64,000 nucleotides of DNA, from positions 1 through 64,000 of the forward strand of contig NZ_JOCB01000076.1 in the NCBI RefSeq assembly GCF_000718775.1, written 5' to 3'. Positions within the stretch are counted from its first letter, which is position 1. Each line of letters opens with the position of its first letter. The notes under the pieces were generated by a model, which saw nothing but the letters and a program-made list of their open reading frames with translations, was not told where the DNA came from and searched no databases. Shown in pieces: positions 1-9,130 of the stretch. A program made the translations under genes and the position numbers. This DNA is from Streptomyces sp. NRRL S-31 (GTDB lineage: Bacteria; Actinomycetota; Actinomycetes; Streptomycetales; Streptomycetaceae).

Positions 1-325
1 ACGGGTGCCCCGCCTCGGACCGGGGCGGCCCCGCGTCCGGCCCGACCACGTCATCGGCGACAAGGGCTACAGCTCCCAAGCGATCCGGGTCTGGCTCAGA
101 CGGCGGGGCATCGGTCACACCATCCCGGAACGGTCCGACCAGATCCGCAACCGGCTCCGGCGCGGCCATCGCGGCGGGCGCCCGCCGGCCTTCGACAAGC
201 ACCTCTGCAAGCGGCGCAACGTGGTCGAACGCTGCTTCAACCGCTTGAACGCCACCCGTCACGACAAGACCGCCGAGTCCTACCAAGCAGCCGTCACCCT
301 CGCATCGCTCCTGATGTGGGCCTGA
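1..325 (+). CDS. IS5-family transposase, C-terminal part (cut by window edge)
   Basis: The frame is open at the left edge, so only about the last 107 residues of a DDE transposase are present. The visible part has the GDKGYSS block, holding the second catalytic Asp, and VVERCFNRLN, holding the catalytic Glu, followed by the C-terminal helix. This order is typical of the DDE_Tnp_1 domain of IS5-group elements common in Streptomyces. The protein would cut and join the ends of its own element. The first catalytic Asp and the N-terminus must lie to the left. Whether the full gene is intact, or is made by frameshifting as in some IS427-type elements, cannot be seen here. Confidence 0.85.
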   Translation, partial: RVPRLGPGRPRVRPDHVIGDKGYSSQAIRVWLRRRGIGHTIPERSDQIRNRLRRGHRGGRPPAFDKHLCKRRNVVERCFNRLNATRHDKTAESYQAAVTLASLLMWA

Positions 326-341
326 CATATGAAGACAACTC
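1..341 (+). mobile_element. Right end of an IS5-type insertion sequence
   Basis: The transposase stop at 323-325 is followed within 16 bp by GAAGACAACTC (331-341), which looks like the inner-to-outer sequence of a terminal inverted repeat. It is followed directly by CTAG (342-345), a common IS5/IS427-type target duplication. The left end is outside the window, so neither the inverted repeat partner nor the second CTAG can be checked. The boundary at 341 is therefore an inference. Confidence 0.55.
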
Positions 342-345
342 CTAG

Positions 346-626
346 TGCCTCGCGGGTCTCGGCGGCCCGGCCGGCGCCACTGGCCGGTCCGGCTGGAGGC
401 GGCACCGCGCGCCCTGCCGGAGCAGCGGCGCCGGTACTCGGTCCTGCCGCTGCCGCACGGCTACCGCGAGCCCGAGCCGGCCGTACCCGGCTCGGTCGTC
501 CCCTCGGACCGCTTCCGGGCGGCCGTCCGGCGCACCGGTGTCGGCGCAGCCCGGGGCATCCCGCTCCTGTCGGCGGAGCTCGTCCTGAAGTACGCCTCGG
601 ACCTGCGGCGCCTGATGACCGGCTGA
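346..626 (+). pseudogene. 3' remnant of an unrecognised gene cut by the IS element
   Basis: An open frame of about 93 codons begins inside the putative CTAG target duplication and ends at a TGA followed at once by a strong terminator, as expected for the 3' end of a real gene. The tail (RRYSVLPLPHGYREPEPAVP, then GIPLLSAELVLKYASDLRRL) has ordinary protein composition, but I do not recognise the family. No ribosome binding site precedes it. The simplest reading is that the IS element removed or displaced the 5' part. Confidence 0.45.
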
Positions 627-641
627 CACCGGCACGGCGAA

Positions 642-669
642 GGGCCCTCACCCGGCGTGGCGAGGGCCC
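642..669 (+). terminator. Intrinsic terminator hairpin
   Basis: GGGCCCTC (642-649) pairs perfectly with GAGGGCCC (662-669) across a 12-nt loop. It lies 16 bp after the stop of the truncated gene and about 45 bp from the stop of the converging protease gene, so it probably ends transcription from both sides. There is no U-tract, which is normal in Streptomyces. Confidence 0.7.
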
Positions 670-713
670 CGGTGTGCGCGGGCGTGAGACACCGGCGGGG
701 AGGCCGGAGTGGG

Positions 714-1427
714 TCAGACGCCCGCGATGGACTGGATCCAGGAGCGGTACGCGGTCACGTTGGTGTACGCCGTGTTCGTCTGGCGGTCGCTGGTGGAGGC
801 GACGCCGACCTGGACGCCGTTGGCCATCATCGGGCCGCCGGAGTCACCGCCGGCGGTGATGCCGTCGCCCCGGTAGGCGCAGATCGCCGAGCCGCCGTAG
901 GCGTCGGTGCAGCCGCTGCTGACCGTGACGTTGGCGACCTTCAGGTAGCGGGACTGGCAGTTGATCTCCGAGCCGCACTGGGAGGTGGCGCCCCAGCCGT
1001 ACACCTGCACGCTCTGGCCGACCCGTACCGTGCCGGGCTGCCCGAGGGAGGCGTAGGTCGTCGAGACGGAGCGGTCGAGACGGACGAGCGCCAGGTCGGC
1101 GCTGTGGGTGTACGTCTGGACGCCGTTGGCCACGGTGCCGCCGCTGTACTGGTCCAGGCTGCCGACGCGGAACGACAGCGCGCCGCCGGCCACGCAGTGT
1201 TTGGCGGTGAGGACCCAGGTGGGGGCGATGATCGTCGCCGTACAGGTCTCCTGGCCGCCGGAGTACAGCCGGGCGGCCCAGGGGCCGCTGCCGGCGTACC
1301 CGCCTCCGATGATGGGCTGCGGTGTCGTGGTGGCCGGGGCCGGTGCCGCCGAGGCGGTGGGGGCGAGCAGCGCGAGGACGGAGACCGCTGCCGCGGCGAG
1401 AGCGGGCGCAAGCCTTGATATACGCAA
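714..1427 (-). CDS. Secreted chymotrypsin-family (S1) serine protease
   Basis: This 237-residue protein starts at TTG (1427) with GAGGA a few bases upstream. Residues 1-28 form a signal peptide (charged start, Ala/Leu core, ASA-A cleavage site), followed by a short pro-segment up to the PIIGG start of the protease fold. The catalytic triad is visible: His77 in TAKHC, Asp111 in SADLALV and Ser196 in GGDSGGP. At the S1-pocket position six residues before the serine there is Ile rather than the Asp of trypsin, so trypsin-like cleavage after Lys/Arg should not be assumed. Cysteines allow disulfides around the active His. It is a monocistronic extracellular enzyme by context; the gene ends just beside a shared terminator. 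Confidence 0.9.
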   Translation of the reverse strand: MRISRLAPALAAAAVSVLALLAPTASAAPAPATTTPQPIIGGGYAGSGPWAARLYSGGQETCTATIIAPTWVLTAKHCVAGGALSFRVGSLDQYSGGTVANGVQTYTHSADLALVRLDRSVSTTYASLGQPGTVRVGQSVQVYGWGATSQCGSEINCQSRYLKVANVTVSSGCTDAYGGSAICAYRGDGITAGGDSGGPMMANGVQVGVASTSDRQTNTAYTNVTAYRSWIQSIAGV

Positions 1428-1609
1428 GGTTCCTCGATCCGGAAGGCACGTACGGGGACGCGCACGTGTGGGGTTGACGGCCTCGCGGCCGTGCCCACGG
1501 GAACGCCGCCGACGGACGGCATTCGCGTCATGGACATGACCTATAGTCGGGAAGGAACCGTGACCGGGGTACTAGCACCTCGCCATAACACCCGCGTTAT
1601 GGCCGCTCC

Positions 1610-2160
1610 AAGGCCGCCGGCACACCTCCAGGGCGAAGGAGCCGAAGTCGTCGACGAGCCACCGCGTGTCCGCGCAGGGGCCGTTCCCCGGCGCCGGGCG
1701 CGGACCGCGTCCTCGCCGTCCGCGTCGCGCCGCGTGGCGTCCGGCACCGCCCGGCCGCCCGCCTCGCCGGCCATGACCACGATCAGTCCGGCGGGCATGC
1801 CGCGGGCGCGCTCGGCCAGGGTGTCCGTGACGCAGTCGGGGTGAGTCCGAGGGGCCCTGTCCGTCGCCGGAGTAGACGACCGGGTTGCCCCGGGAGAGGA
1901 ACATCAGCTCGTGGGCGAAGCGGTCCCGGCGCAGCAGTTCGACGTCGTGGGCGCCGGGATGGTCCTGGGCGACGAAGGTGCCGATGGTGGACCATGTCGT
2001 GGCTGCCGAGGAAGGTGACCTGGCTGTAGGCGTCGGTCCGGCCGGTGGTGTAGCGGTAGTCCTGGGCGAAGACGTGGGCGAGGTCGTCCGCGGGGCCCGG
2101 CACCGGTGGGCCGGGCCGGGCGGTCGTCGTCGGTGCTCGCCGTCGGATGCCGGTGAGCAC
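1610..2160 (-). pseudogene. Relic of a GH13 (alpha-amylase family) enzyme, C-terminal part
   Basis: Three minus-strand frames together give one recognisable protein. DDLAHVFAQDYRYTTGRTDA and QVTFLGSHDM are in one frame. GTFVAQDHPGAHDVELLRRD with RFAHELMFLSRGNPVVYSGD comes after a frameshift within the codons following GSHDM. MPAGLIVVMAGEAGG is in a third frame, and WLVDDFGSFALEV again in the second. GSHD corresponds to the conserved region IV (NHD) of GH13 and NPVVYSGDE to the following strand. At least three frameshifts and the loss of the whole N-terminal part make it non-functional. It lies directly downstream of the intact alpha-amylase and is a different, larger GH13 type, so it was probably a companion starch-degrading gene. 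Confidence 0.6.
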
Positions 2161-2202
2161 CGTCCGTCGTCGGTGATCGGGGTGCGTCGTCGGAGAGGGC
2201 GG

Positions 2203-3903
2203 TCAGCCGCGCCAGGTGTCGTTCAGCGTGACCGTGCCGGTGGACGGGACGGTGGCCGTACGGTTGGCACCGCTCTCCCAGGTGACGTTGCCGCCGGCGT
2301 CCTTGCGGATGTACTTGTACTCGAACGAGGTGCCCGCGGGCAGGGACACGTCGAGCTTCCAGACGGGGTAAGCCGCCGGGTCCAGCTTGAGCGCGCCCGC
2401 GGTGTTCCAGCCGCCGAGGGCCGCGTTGCCGCCGACGACGTAGACGTTCTGGCCCCACCGGGTGGTGGCGTTGACGTGGAAGGAGGCCCCGGCGGTGAGG
2501 TCGGGGCCGGGGTCGGTATCGGCGCCGCAGTTCTTCGCCCCCACGTGCAGGGCGAGGGCCGAGCCCGCGCCCAGGCTGGCGGTGAACTGCCCGGACGAGT
2601 TGACGGTCACCCCCTTGCCGCTCTGCACGTCGCAATAGCCGCCGGCGGGCAGGGAGGTCTGGAAGGTGCGGCTGAGCGTGGAGCCCTCGTGGTTGATGAC
2701 GACGTACGCCTTGTCGCCGCGGCCGAAGGCGATCTGGTTGCCGCCGTTGTCCCACCAGTCGGTCACTGCGGTGCCGGCGGCCGTGTTGCGGAACTTGACC
2801 ATGCTCGCTATCTCGCGCCAGGCGTGCTGGCACTTCCAGCCGTCGGTGTAGCAGGCGTTGACCTGGCCGTTGTCGGGTCCGCCGGCGCCCGTGTCGGTGA
2901 ACTCGTAGCCGGAGTGGACGTCGGGTGAGCCATAGGGCCAGGCCAGCATGAAGACATGGGCGAGGGTGTAGTCGGCGCCGTCCTTGTAGGTGAGGCTGCC
3001 TCCGTTGCGCTCGGTGTCGTGGTTGTCGACGAAGACGGACGCCTTGCCGCTGGAGACGTAGCCCCAGGGCTCGCCGAAGTTCTTCAGCTCGGCGAGCTTC
3101 TCGCCTGTGAAGACCCGCTTGAGGTCGTAGGCGTAGTGGAACTCCTGGACGTCGCCCGTGTCGTAGAACTCGGGCGGCTGGACGGCCTCGCCCGCGGCTC
3201 CGATCGTCTCCTGCTTCCAGTACACGCCCGGGTTGGTGAGGCGGGACTTGATGTCGGCGAGGTCGTCCTCGGGGATGTGCTTGGCCGCGTCGACGCGGAA
3301 GCCGTCGACGCCGAGGGAGAGCAGGTCGTTCAGGTAGCCGGCGATGGTCTTGCGGACGTACTCCTCGCCGGTGTCGAGGTCGGGCAGGCCGCCCATCTCG
3401 CAGTGCTGGACGTTCCAGCGGTCCGCGTAGTTGCTGATGGACGTCGTGCAGTCGTCCATGTCGGCGGCGGAGTACGTGCCGGGGTAGTCGTACTTGCTGA
3501 AGGACGACCCGGCGGTGCCCGTCCCGGAGGCGTTCGCCATGTGGTTGATCACGGTGTCGGCGACGACCTTGACGCCCGCCGCATGACAGGTGTCCACCAT
3601 GCTCCCGAAGGCCGCGCGGTCGCCCAGTTTGGTGCCGATCCTGTAGCTGACGGGCTGGTAGGAGGTCCACCAGGAGGTGCCCTGGATGTGTTCGTTCGGC
3701 GGGGAGACCTGGACGTATCCGTACCCGTCGGGGCCCAGTTCGTCCGTGCACGCCTTCGCCACGGACGAGAAGTTCCATTCGAACATCACCGCGGTGACGT
3801 CCTTGGCGCCGGGCGCGACGGCCTGCGCCGGCGTCGGACCCGTGACGGCCACAGCGGCTCCCGCCAGGGCGGCGAGTGCAGCGGCCACGGTCTTTCTGGC
3901 CAT
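2203..3903 (-). CDS. aml: Secreted alpha-amylase with C-terminal CBM20 starch-binding domain
   Basis: This 566-residue extracellular endo-alpha-1,4-glucanase has a signal peptide (residues 1-28, ending ...AQAVA). A GH13 barrel follows with region I DTVINHM, region [12 protein letters not shown] (nucleophile Asp), an acid/base Glu before the QPPEFYDT stretch, and region [11 protein letters not shown]. Then come the amylase all-beta C-domain (about 380-455) and a CBM20 module (about 465-566, with [10 protein letters not shown] and [10 protein letters not shown]). The size matches Streptomyces alpha-amylases. The ATG at 3903 has GGAG seven bases upstream. A palindrome about 95 bp upstream suggests LacI-type (MalR/Reg1) control by maltodextrins. 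A broken GH13 gene lies just downstream. Confidence 0.95.
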   Translation of the reverse strand: MARKTVAAALAALAGAAVAVTGPTPAQAVAPGAKDVTAVMFEWNFSSVAKACTDELGPDGYGYVQVSPPNEHIQGTSWWTSYQPVSYRIGTKLGDRAAFGSMVDTCHAAGVKVVADTVINHMANASGTGTAGSSFSKYDYPGTYSAADMDDCTTSISNYADRWNVQHCEMGGLPDLDTGEEYVRKTIAGYLNDLLSLGVDGFRVDAAKHIPEDDLADIKSRLTNPGVYWKQETIGAAGEAVQPPEFYDTGDVQEFHYAYDLKRVFTGEKLAELKNFGEPWGYVSSGKASVFVDNHDTERNGGSLTYKDGADYTLAHVFMLAWPYGSPDVHSGYEFTDTGAGGPDNGQVNACYTDGWKCQHAWREIASMVKFRNTAAGTAVTDWWDNGGNQIAFGRGDKAYVVINHEGSTLSRTFQTSLPAGGYCDVQSGKGVTVNSSGQFTASLGAGSALALHVGAKNCGADTDPGPDLTAGASFHVNATTRWGQNVYVVGGNAALGGWNTAGALKLDPAAYPVWKLDVSLPAGTSFEYKYIRKDAGGNVTWESGANRTATVPSTGTVTLNDTWRG

Positions 3904-4282
3904 GATTGCTCCAGTGGGGAGGTGGGGTGGTACCGGAGGTCAGCCGTCAGCCTCGTGTGACAACGCGCCATGCCGGAGAAGGCCGTTCGACGGTTCTTGC
4001 TGCAAGAAATTGCGGTCGAGACCGTACGGCGCGGCCTACCCCAGGTCAACCCTTCCCACCGAAAAAGCGGTTCGGCACGGAACATCGGGAAGGCGCTGCA
4101 TGCAAAGCCTTTCGCAACGGTTTTCAGGGTGTTACCTTCAACCGACTCCGGCCCCCGGTCGCGGGGTGCGCAGTTCGCGCCTCCCCGACGCGCCCGGCCG
4201 AGCGGCCGGAGTGTCCGTGCGGCCCCGGCGGGTCAGCCTCGTCCACGCCGCGAACCAGCCGACGCCGGCACCCTGGCGGTGG
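3904..4282. other. Gene-free segment: amylase promoter region
   Basis: No coding region is supported. The right half is rich in proline/arginine-type shadow frames without ribosome binding sites. The left half holds the ribosome binding site and promoter of the amylase with the palindrome at 3994-4008. The right end is the 3' side of the serine hydrolase gene. No convincing terminator was found for the latter. Confidence 0.5.
3994..4008 (-). promoter_or_regulatory. Candidate LacI-family (MalR-type) operator upstream of the amylase
   Basis: TTCTTGC-T-GCAAGAA is a perfect 7-bp inverted repeat around one central base, the form expected for a LacI-family dimer. TTGC/GCAA half-sites recur nearby (GAAATTGCGG at 4006-4015, TTTCGCAACG near 4110), resembling the repeated TTGCNG-like elements of Streptomyces amylase promoters. 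Function is inferred from position and sequence only. Confidence 0.5.
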
Positions 4283-5383
4283 TCAGCGGGGGGCGCACAG
4301 GGACGCGTCCACCGCCTTCTGGAGGTGCCGCAGGCTCGCGCCCTCGGCCGCCCGGGTGGTGGTGTAGACGGTGACGGTGCCGCGGTGGGCGGAGGCCCGG
4401 CCGCCGCCCACCGAGTCGCCGGGCAGATCACCGCCATGGCCCCAGTAGACGCCGCCGCAGCTGAGCGGGATCGAGGCGACGCCGTATCCGTAGCGGCTGC
4501 CCGCCGGGTAGACGTCGTGGCCGCCGACGTCGGTGGTGTCCCGGGTCATCAGGCGCAGCGCCCGGCCGGGCAGCAGCCGGCCGCCGAACAGGCCGTCCCA
4601 GAAGGCGTTGAGGTCCTCCGGCGTGGAGACCAGACCGCCGGACGCGCCGAACTCGTACCCGGGCAGCTCGGTCACGTCCACCCGGCCCGCTTCCGGATGT
4701 GCCGGGTGGACACCGTAGTTGCGGGCGTGCGGTCCGCGCAGGGACAGCTCGCCGGGCGCGGGCCAGTAGGTGTCGTCCAGGTGCAGCGGGCGCAGGATCG
4801 TACGCTCGACGTAGGTCCGGAAGTCCGTCCCCGAGACCTTGTCGATCACCATGCCGAGCACCAGGTAGTTGGTGTTGGAGTAGCCCCAGTCGGTGCCCGG
4901 CTCGAAGACGGGCTCCGCGCCGAGCGCGAGGGCCAGGTAGTCCTCGGGTGTGCCGGGCCGCCCGTTCCAGTCGACCAGCGCGGAGTACTCGGGCAGTCCG
5001 CTGGTCTGCTTGAGCAGCTGCCGTACGGTGACGGCGCGTTGCGCGAGCTGTGGCACGTAGGTGCCCGCGCGGGCGTCCAGCCGTATCCGCCCGTCCGCCA
5101 CCAGGCGCATCACGGCTGCCGCGGTGAACGCCTTGGTGTCGCTGGCCAGTCGCAGCCGGCCGGTCTCGTCGGCCATCGGGCGGCCGGACTCCAGGTCCGC
5201 GACACCGGCGGTACGGGTCACCCGGCCGTCGAACGCGAGCGCCCCCGGCACTCCGTCACGGTCGACGAGCAGGTCCAGCTGCCGCTGCACGGGGTCGGCC
5301 GGGCGGGCCGCCGCGACGGGGGCGAGGGCCCCGGTGAGGGTCACGGCCAGCGCTGCTGCTGCGGCCAGGCGTCGACGGTACAT
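4283..5383 (-). CDS. Secreted serine hydrolase of the beta-lactamase / DD-peptidase (S12) fold
   Basis: The 366-residue product starts at ATG 5383, with GGAGA six bases upstream. An in-frame extension further upstream lacks a ribosome binding site and is Arg-rich. Residues 1-26 are a signal peptide. The class C beta-lactamase/DD-peptidase motifs are present in order: SDTK (SxxK) in LASDTKAFTA, YSN in GYSNTNYLVLG and HGG in WGHGGDLPG. Such proteins act outside the membrane as D-alanyl-D-alanine carboxypeptidases, D-aminopeptidases or esterases. The sequence alone does not say which, and true beta-lactamase activity is unlikely for this family. It lies 205 bp downstream of a secreted propeller gene in the same direction, and could be co-transcribed with it. 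Confidence 0.9.
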   Translation of the reverse strand: MYRRRLAAAAALAVTLTGALAPVAAARPADPVQRQLDLLVDRDGVPGALAFDGRVTRTAGVADLESGRPMADETGRLRLASDTKAFTAAAVMRLVADGRIRLDARAGTYVPQLAQRAVTVRQLLKQTSGLPEYSALVDWNGRPGTPEDYLALALGAEPVFEPGTDWGYSNTNYLVLGMVIDKVSGTDFRTYVERTILRPLHLDDTYWPAPGELSLRGPHARNYGVHPAHPEAGRVDVTELPGYEFGASGGLVSTPEDLNAFWDGLFGGRLLPGRALRLMTRDTTDVGGHDVYPAGSRYGYGVASIPLSCGGVYWGHGGDLPGDSVGGGRASAHRGTVTVYTTTRAAEGASLRHLQKAVDASLCAPR

Positions 5384-5588
5384 ACGTGTCTCCCTGGGGG
5401 TGGTCCGGCGGGCGCGGCGCGGTCCGCGCCCACCGGCAACCCTGTCAGGAACCCGGCGCGAGAGCGTTCCGACCTGCCCCCGCATCCGTGGTGTGTGAAC
5501 CCCCTTGACAGAACGGCGGGGCGGGGCCACGCACGGACGCGGGGCAGCCGGGGAAGGTCCCCTGCGTCCCCTACATCTCCTACGTCCC

Positions 5589-6842
5589 CTACGCCTTGCC
5601 GAAGGCGATCAGGGTGCCTTCGTCGGCCGGCACGAACAGCCGGCCCCCGGCCGTGGCGATGCCCGGGACGACGAAGCCGCGCCAGTCCTCCTCGGCGAGG
5701 ACGGTCGACATGGACGGCGGCGCGGGGTAGCGCCGGTACGACCACACGGCCTCGCCCGTCTCCGCGTCCAGCACGACGAGGCGGCCGTCGGCGTCCTGTA
5801 CGTACACGTAGCCGCCCGCCACCAGGCGCACGGTGGCCGCGCCCACGGAACTGGTGTACGTCCAGGCGGCCTTGTACGTACCGGTGCCGAGCGCGCTGAC
5901 CGTACCGTGGTGGGCGACGTACACGCGGCCCGGGCCGAAGACCGGGGTGGCGTCCGCGGGCAGCTCGCGCACGGCCGCGCCGGTCTTCCGGTCGTAGGCG
6001 GTGACCGTCTCGTCGTCGCTGTCGCTGCTGCGCATCCAGGCCGCGCCGGCACCGAGCGCGACCGGGTTGCCGTAGGCGCCGGAGACGTCGGGCACCTCGA
6101 AGCGGTGCAGTTCGGCGCCGGTCTTGAGGGCGAGGTGGTGCCAGGCGATGCCGTCGAAGCCGATCCACACGCCGGAGCCGTCGACGACGGTCGGCCCCTC
6201 CGAGTAGTCCGCGAGGGGGGCCGTCCACACCCGGGCGCCGGTGTCGGCGCGCAGCGCCAGCGCGGTGCCGCGGCCGTCCTGGAGGTAGAGCAGGCCGTCG
6301 TACCAGACGGGCGGGTAGTGCATGGAGGCCGAGTCGAGGGTGACCGACCACTGCCGCTTCCCGGTGGCCGGGTCCCACGCGGCGATCGTGCCGCGCGCCG
6401 TCTGCGTGTAGAGCAGGCCGCCCCCGTACGACACCCCGGCCTGCGGCTCGTTCTGCTCCAGCCGGACGGCCGGCCACAGGTCCTCGCCGGTGGCGGCCCG
6501 GACCCCGACGAGCATCATGCGCGGGCCGCCCGCGGTGCCGTCGTCCGCGTTGACGACGGCGTACACGCGGTCGCCGACCGCGACCGGCGCGGAGACGACG
6601 GTGCCGAAGTCCCGGGACCACAGCTTCTCGTACGGCGGGGCCGCCGTGGCCCCCACGACGAGACCGTCCGCCCGGCTGTCGGCACGGTAGCCGAGCGTGG
6701 CGTCCGCCAGCTCGGCCGCTGTCGCGGTCCGCCCCGGCACCTCAGCGGCGGCCCGCGGCGAACCGGTGAAGGTCAGCAGCGAGACGGCGGCCAGGCAGAC
6801 CGCGCCAAGTCTGGTACGGGAACGGTGTGTTGTCGCTTTCAT
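5589..6842 (-). CDS. Secreted PQQ-like beta-propeller repeat protein
   Basis: 417 residues with an N-terminal signal peptide (about 1-33). A series of roughly 40-residue blades follows, each with the A-x-D-x-x-T-G-x-x-x-W signature (for example VRAATGEDLWPAV, WDPATGKRQWSV, LRADTGARVWTA, LDAETGEAVWSY). This is the PQQ-binding-like / BamB-type propeller fold. There is no quinoprotein dehydrogenase domain or clear cofactor-binding residue set, so it is probably a structural or binding protein of the cell surface. The promoter region at 6843-7196 is shared with the divergent lipoprotein gene. Confidence 0.8.
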   Translation of the reverse strand: MKATTHRSRTRLGAVCLAAVSLLTFTGSPRAAAEVPGRTATAAELADATLGYRADSRADGLVVGATAAPPYEKLWSRDFGTVVSAPVAVGDRVYAVVNADDGTAGGPRMMLVGVRAATGEDLWPAVRLEQNEPQAGVSYGGGLLYTQTARGTIAAWDPATGKRQWSVTLDSASMHYPPVWYDGLLYLQDGRGTALALRADTGARVWTAPLADYSEGPTVVDGSGVWIGFDGIAWHHLALKTGAELHRFEVPDVSGAYGNPVALGAGAAWMRSSDSDDETVTAYDRKTGAAVRELPADATPVFGPGRVYVAHHGTVSALGTGTYKAAWTYTSSVGAATVRLVAGGYVYVQDADGRLVVLDAETGEAVWSYRRYPAPPSMSTVLAEEDWRGFVVPGIATAGGRLFVPADEGTLIAFGKA

Positions 6843-7196
6843 CGAGGTACCCCCTGGTCACAGAGCCACCCGGTCCGGATGGCCTCACCCCACTACCCCC
6901 ACAAGAACTCCACATGCACCCCGTGCCGGGGGCCGCGCGGGCGGGCGCGGTGACGGCCGCACGGCAGGGGCGTCCGGGGCGGTCCCGCACGGTCGGCTTC
7001 CCTGACCCGGCCGACCACCGGGGCTGAGCCGTTCGGGTGATGACGGCGGGGCTCGTCCTGGGCCCGTACCCCGCTGCCCGCGGGGCCGGCGGCGCGAACC
7101 GCGTGCCGGGCGCCCCTGTGGCCGGGCGTGCGGACGCCGGGTGGTGGCGGTTCACTCGGAAGGGACCGCATCGGGCGCGGACAGGAAGGCCACGGC
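6843..7196. other. Divergent intergenic region
   Basis: About 350 bp separate the propeller gene (leftward) and the lipoprotein gene (rightward). It must contain both promoters, but no clear -10/-35 pair, operator or hairpin stands out. Frames crossing it have no ribosome binding sites. Confidence 0.5.
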
Positions 7197-7691
7197 GTGA
7201 CGGGACACGTGGGTCGGGTGGGTCGGGGTGCGACGGTCGCCGTGCTGGCGGCGGTGTTCGCCGCGGGCGCGAACGGGTGCTCGGACGACGGCGGCTCCGC
7301 GTCGGGTGCCGCGAGCAAGGCGGCCTCCGCGGCGGCGTCCGTGGGCTCGCGGGCGGCCGAATCGCTGGCGTCGGCGACCGCCGAGGCCCGTCGCAGGCTC
7401 GACTCCGTCAGACACGGCGTCGCCGCCAAGGGGGACGTCGCGCTCGGTACCGCGGGCACGGACGGCAGCGGACACGGCACCGTCGGTGTGACGGCCGACA
7501 ACACGACGGACAAGAAGAAGTCGTTCGCCGTCCAGGTGAACTTCCGCGACGCCGGAGGCGATCTGCTGGACGTGGTCGTGGTGACCGTACCGGACGTGGC
7601 GGCTGGCCGGACCGGCACCGCGACCGCGCGCAGCAACCGCAAGCTCTCCGGCCCGGTCAAGGCCGAGGTCGGCAACGCCGTCCGGTACTGA
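7197..7691 (+). CDS. Small lipoprotein with FxLYD-like C-terminal domain
   Basis: 164 residues from GTG 7197, preceded by AGGAAGG at good distance. A short signal peptide ends in the lipobox ANGC, so the mature protein should be lipid-anchored outside the membrane. After it comes an Ala/Ser-rich helical linker (AASKAASAAASVGSRAAESL) and a beta-rich domain (VTADNTTDKKKSFAVQVNFR...) that ends in NAVRY. The same architecture, including the Ala/Ser linker and an xxxRY end, is found in the lipoprotein at 19943-20578, so the two are paralogues. The C-terminal domain resembles FxLYD/DUF-type immunoglobulin-like domains of unknown ligand. A strong terminator follows within 10 bp. Confidence 0.75.
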   Translation: MTGHVGRVGRGATVAVLAAVFAAGANGCSDDGGSASGAASKAASAAASVGSRAAESLASATAEARRRLDSVRHGVAAKGDVALGTAGTDGSGHGTVGVTADNTTDKKKSFAVQVNFRDAGGDLLDVVVVTVPDVAAGRTGTATARSNRKLSGPVKAEVGNAVRY

Positions 7692-7698
7692 CGCGGGG

Positions 7699-7724
7699 GG
7701 CGCGGCCGGTGGTCCGGCCGCGCC
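7699..7724. terminator. Bidirectional intrinsic terminator
   Basis: GGCGCGGCCGG (7699-7709) and CCGGCCGCGCC (7714-7724) form a perfect 11-bp stem with a TGGT loop. It lies between converging genes, 8 bp after the lipoprotein stop and 30 bp from the membrane-protein stop. Confidence 0.85.
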
Positions 7725-7753
7725 GTCAGACGGCTCCCCGGGGCTGCGCGGCG

Positions 7754-9130
7754 TCAGACGGCCGCCCGGGCCGGGGTCCGCTGTCCGGGTGGCGGGGCGG
7801 CGGCCAGGAACTCCACCACCGCCAGCAGGAACAGCAGGCACAGCGCGATGCCGACCACCACCCAGCCGGTGGGGTACGGCCACACCAGGTAGACCAGCAG
7901 CGACCCGGCCACCAGCAGCCAGGTGATCCAGGCGCGGTGGCGGTGCGCGAAGGGGCCGACGGGACCGGTGCGCAGACCGGCGCGGTCGGCCGTGGCGCGC
8001 ACCGCCCCGATGCCCGAGGTCCACAGGCGCCGTACGAGCCCGGCGTACCGGCCCGGCCCGGTGAGCCAGGCGCCGAGGGCGACGACGACGCCGAGGGCGA
8101 TGACCATGCGCACGGTGGTCCGCAGGAAGTGGGTGAGCGCGTCGTAGACGGCGCCGGCCGCGTCCGGGGAGACGTCGGCGGGCAGCCGGTCGAGGTAGAT
8201 GACGCGGAACACGCGCAGCCCGATGCCGAGGACGCCGGTGGCGACGACGACGCCGAGGCCGGCCGCGACCAGGGCCCGGCGCCGCCGGGCGGACAGCAGC
8301 ACCCCGGCGGCGAGCAGCAGCACGGCCAGCACCGGCAGCCAGTTCCCCGCGATCTGCAACAGCCTGACGTAGGTCTTGGCCTCGCCGATCTGCGGGGACC
8401 GGACGAGTGTGAAGTCGGTGTGCACCGCGGGAATGTGCCCGGCGACGCTCAGTCCGGCGTCCACGAGGCGCTGCTTGACCCGGTCCACGAGCGGGCCGAG
8501 ATCGAGGGTCACGGTGTCGTCCGTGAGCTGGACCGCGCCGCCGCCGCTGCCGGTGAGGGCCTTGTCGAGGGAGCCGTGGATCCGGCGGTTGGCGTCGGTC
8601 CAGACGGACCGGAACGCGTCCGAGGCGGCGACCTCCCGGGCCTTGTCGTGGACGAAACTGCGTACCGCTCCCTCCAGGGAGTCGCCGAGTCTGCCCCCGA
8701 GCGCCTTCTCCAGCAGGGGGCGGTCCCCGGGCGCCGCGTCCGCGAGCAGGGCGGGCAGGTCGATGTGGCTCATCAGCGCGTCGGTGACCCGGTCGGCGAC
8801 GGCGTTCTGCACGGCGGGGTCGGACGCGAGCGGGGCGACCGTGTCCACGTACCGGTCGGTGTCGCCCACCTCGTCGGCCGCCCACGCGGCGACCGCGGAG
8901 AGCGGGGCGAGGACGCACCCGATGACGATGAGCACCGCGGCGACGAGTGACCTCGCGTGGTGCCGGGGCCGCCGGGCCCGTTCGCCCTCGAGAGCCGCCA
9001 CCCGCCCCCGCAGCACCTCCAGTTCCGACCGTTCCGCGCGGTCGTCCGCCCGGCCGCCCGGCCGGTCGTCCCCCTGGCCGGGCGCGGGACCGTCGGCCTG
9101 GCCCCCCGTGTGGTCGCTGCCTTCCGCCAC
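7754..9130 (-). CDS. Conserved six-helix membrane protein of unknown function
   Basis: The GTG at 9130 has GGGAGGA close upstream and gives 458 residues. A longer frame upstream is Arg/Pro-rich and not convincing. The N-terminal 45 residues are hydrophilic and end in a short coiled-coil (ERSELEVLRGRVAALEGE). A first transmembrane helix follows (SLVAAVLIVIGCVLAPLSAV), then an extracellular domain of about 200 residues (VGDTDRYVDTVAPLASDPAV...). Next come helices WLPVLAVLLLAAGVLL, AAGLGVVVATGVLGIGL and VRMVIALGVVVALGAWL, and a final pair. The architecture is common in Streptomyces; I know no assigned function. It converges on the lipoprotein gene. Confidence 0.75.
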   Translation of the reverse strand: MAEGSDHTGGQADGPAPGQGDDRPGGRADDRAERSELEVLRGRVAALEGERARRPRHHARSLVAAVLIVIGCVLAPLSAVAAWAADEVGDTDRYVDTVAPLASDPAVQNAVADRVTDALMSHIDLPALLADAAPGDRPLLEKALGGRLGDSLEGAVRSFVHDKAREVAASDAFRSVWTDANRRIHGSLDKALTGSGGGAVQLTDDTVTLDLGPLVDRVKQRLVDAGLSVAGHIPAVHTDFTLVRSPQIGEAKTYVRLLQIAGNWLPVLAVLLLAAGVLLSARRRRALVAAGLGVVVATGVLGIGLRVFRVIYLDRLPADVSPDAAGAVYDALTHFLRTTVRMVIALGVVVALGAWLTGPGRYAGLVRRLWTSGIGAVRATADRAGLRTGPVGPFAHRHRAWITWLLVAGSLLVYLVWPYPTGWVVVGIALCLLFLLAVVEFLAAAPPPGQRTPARAAV

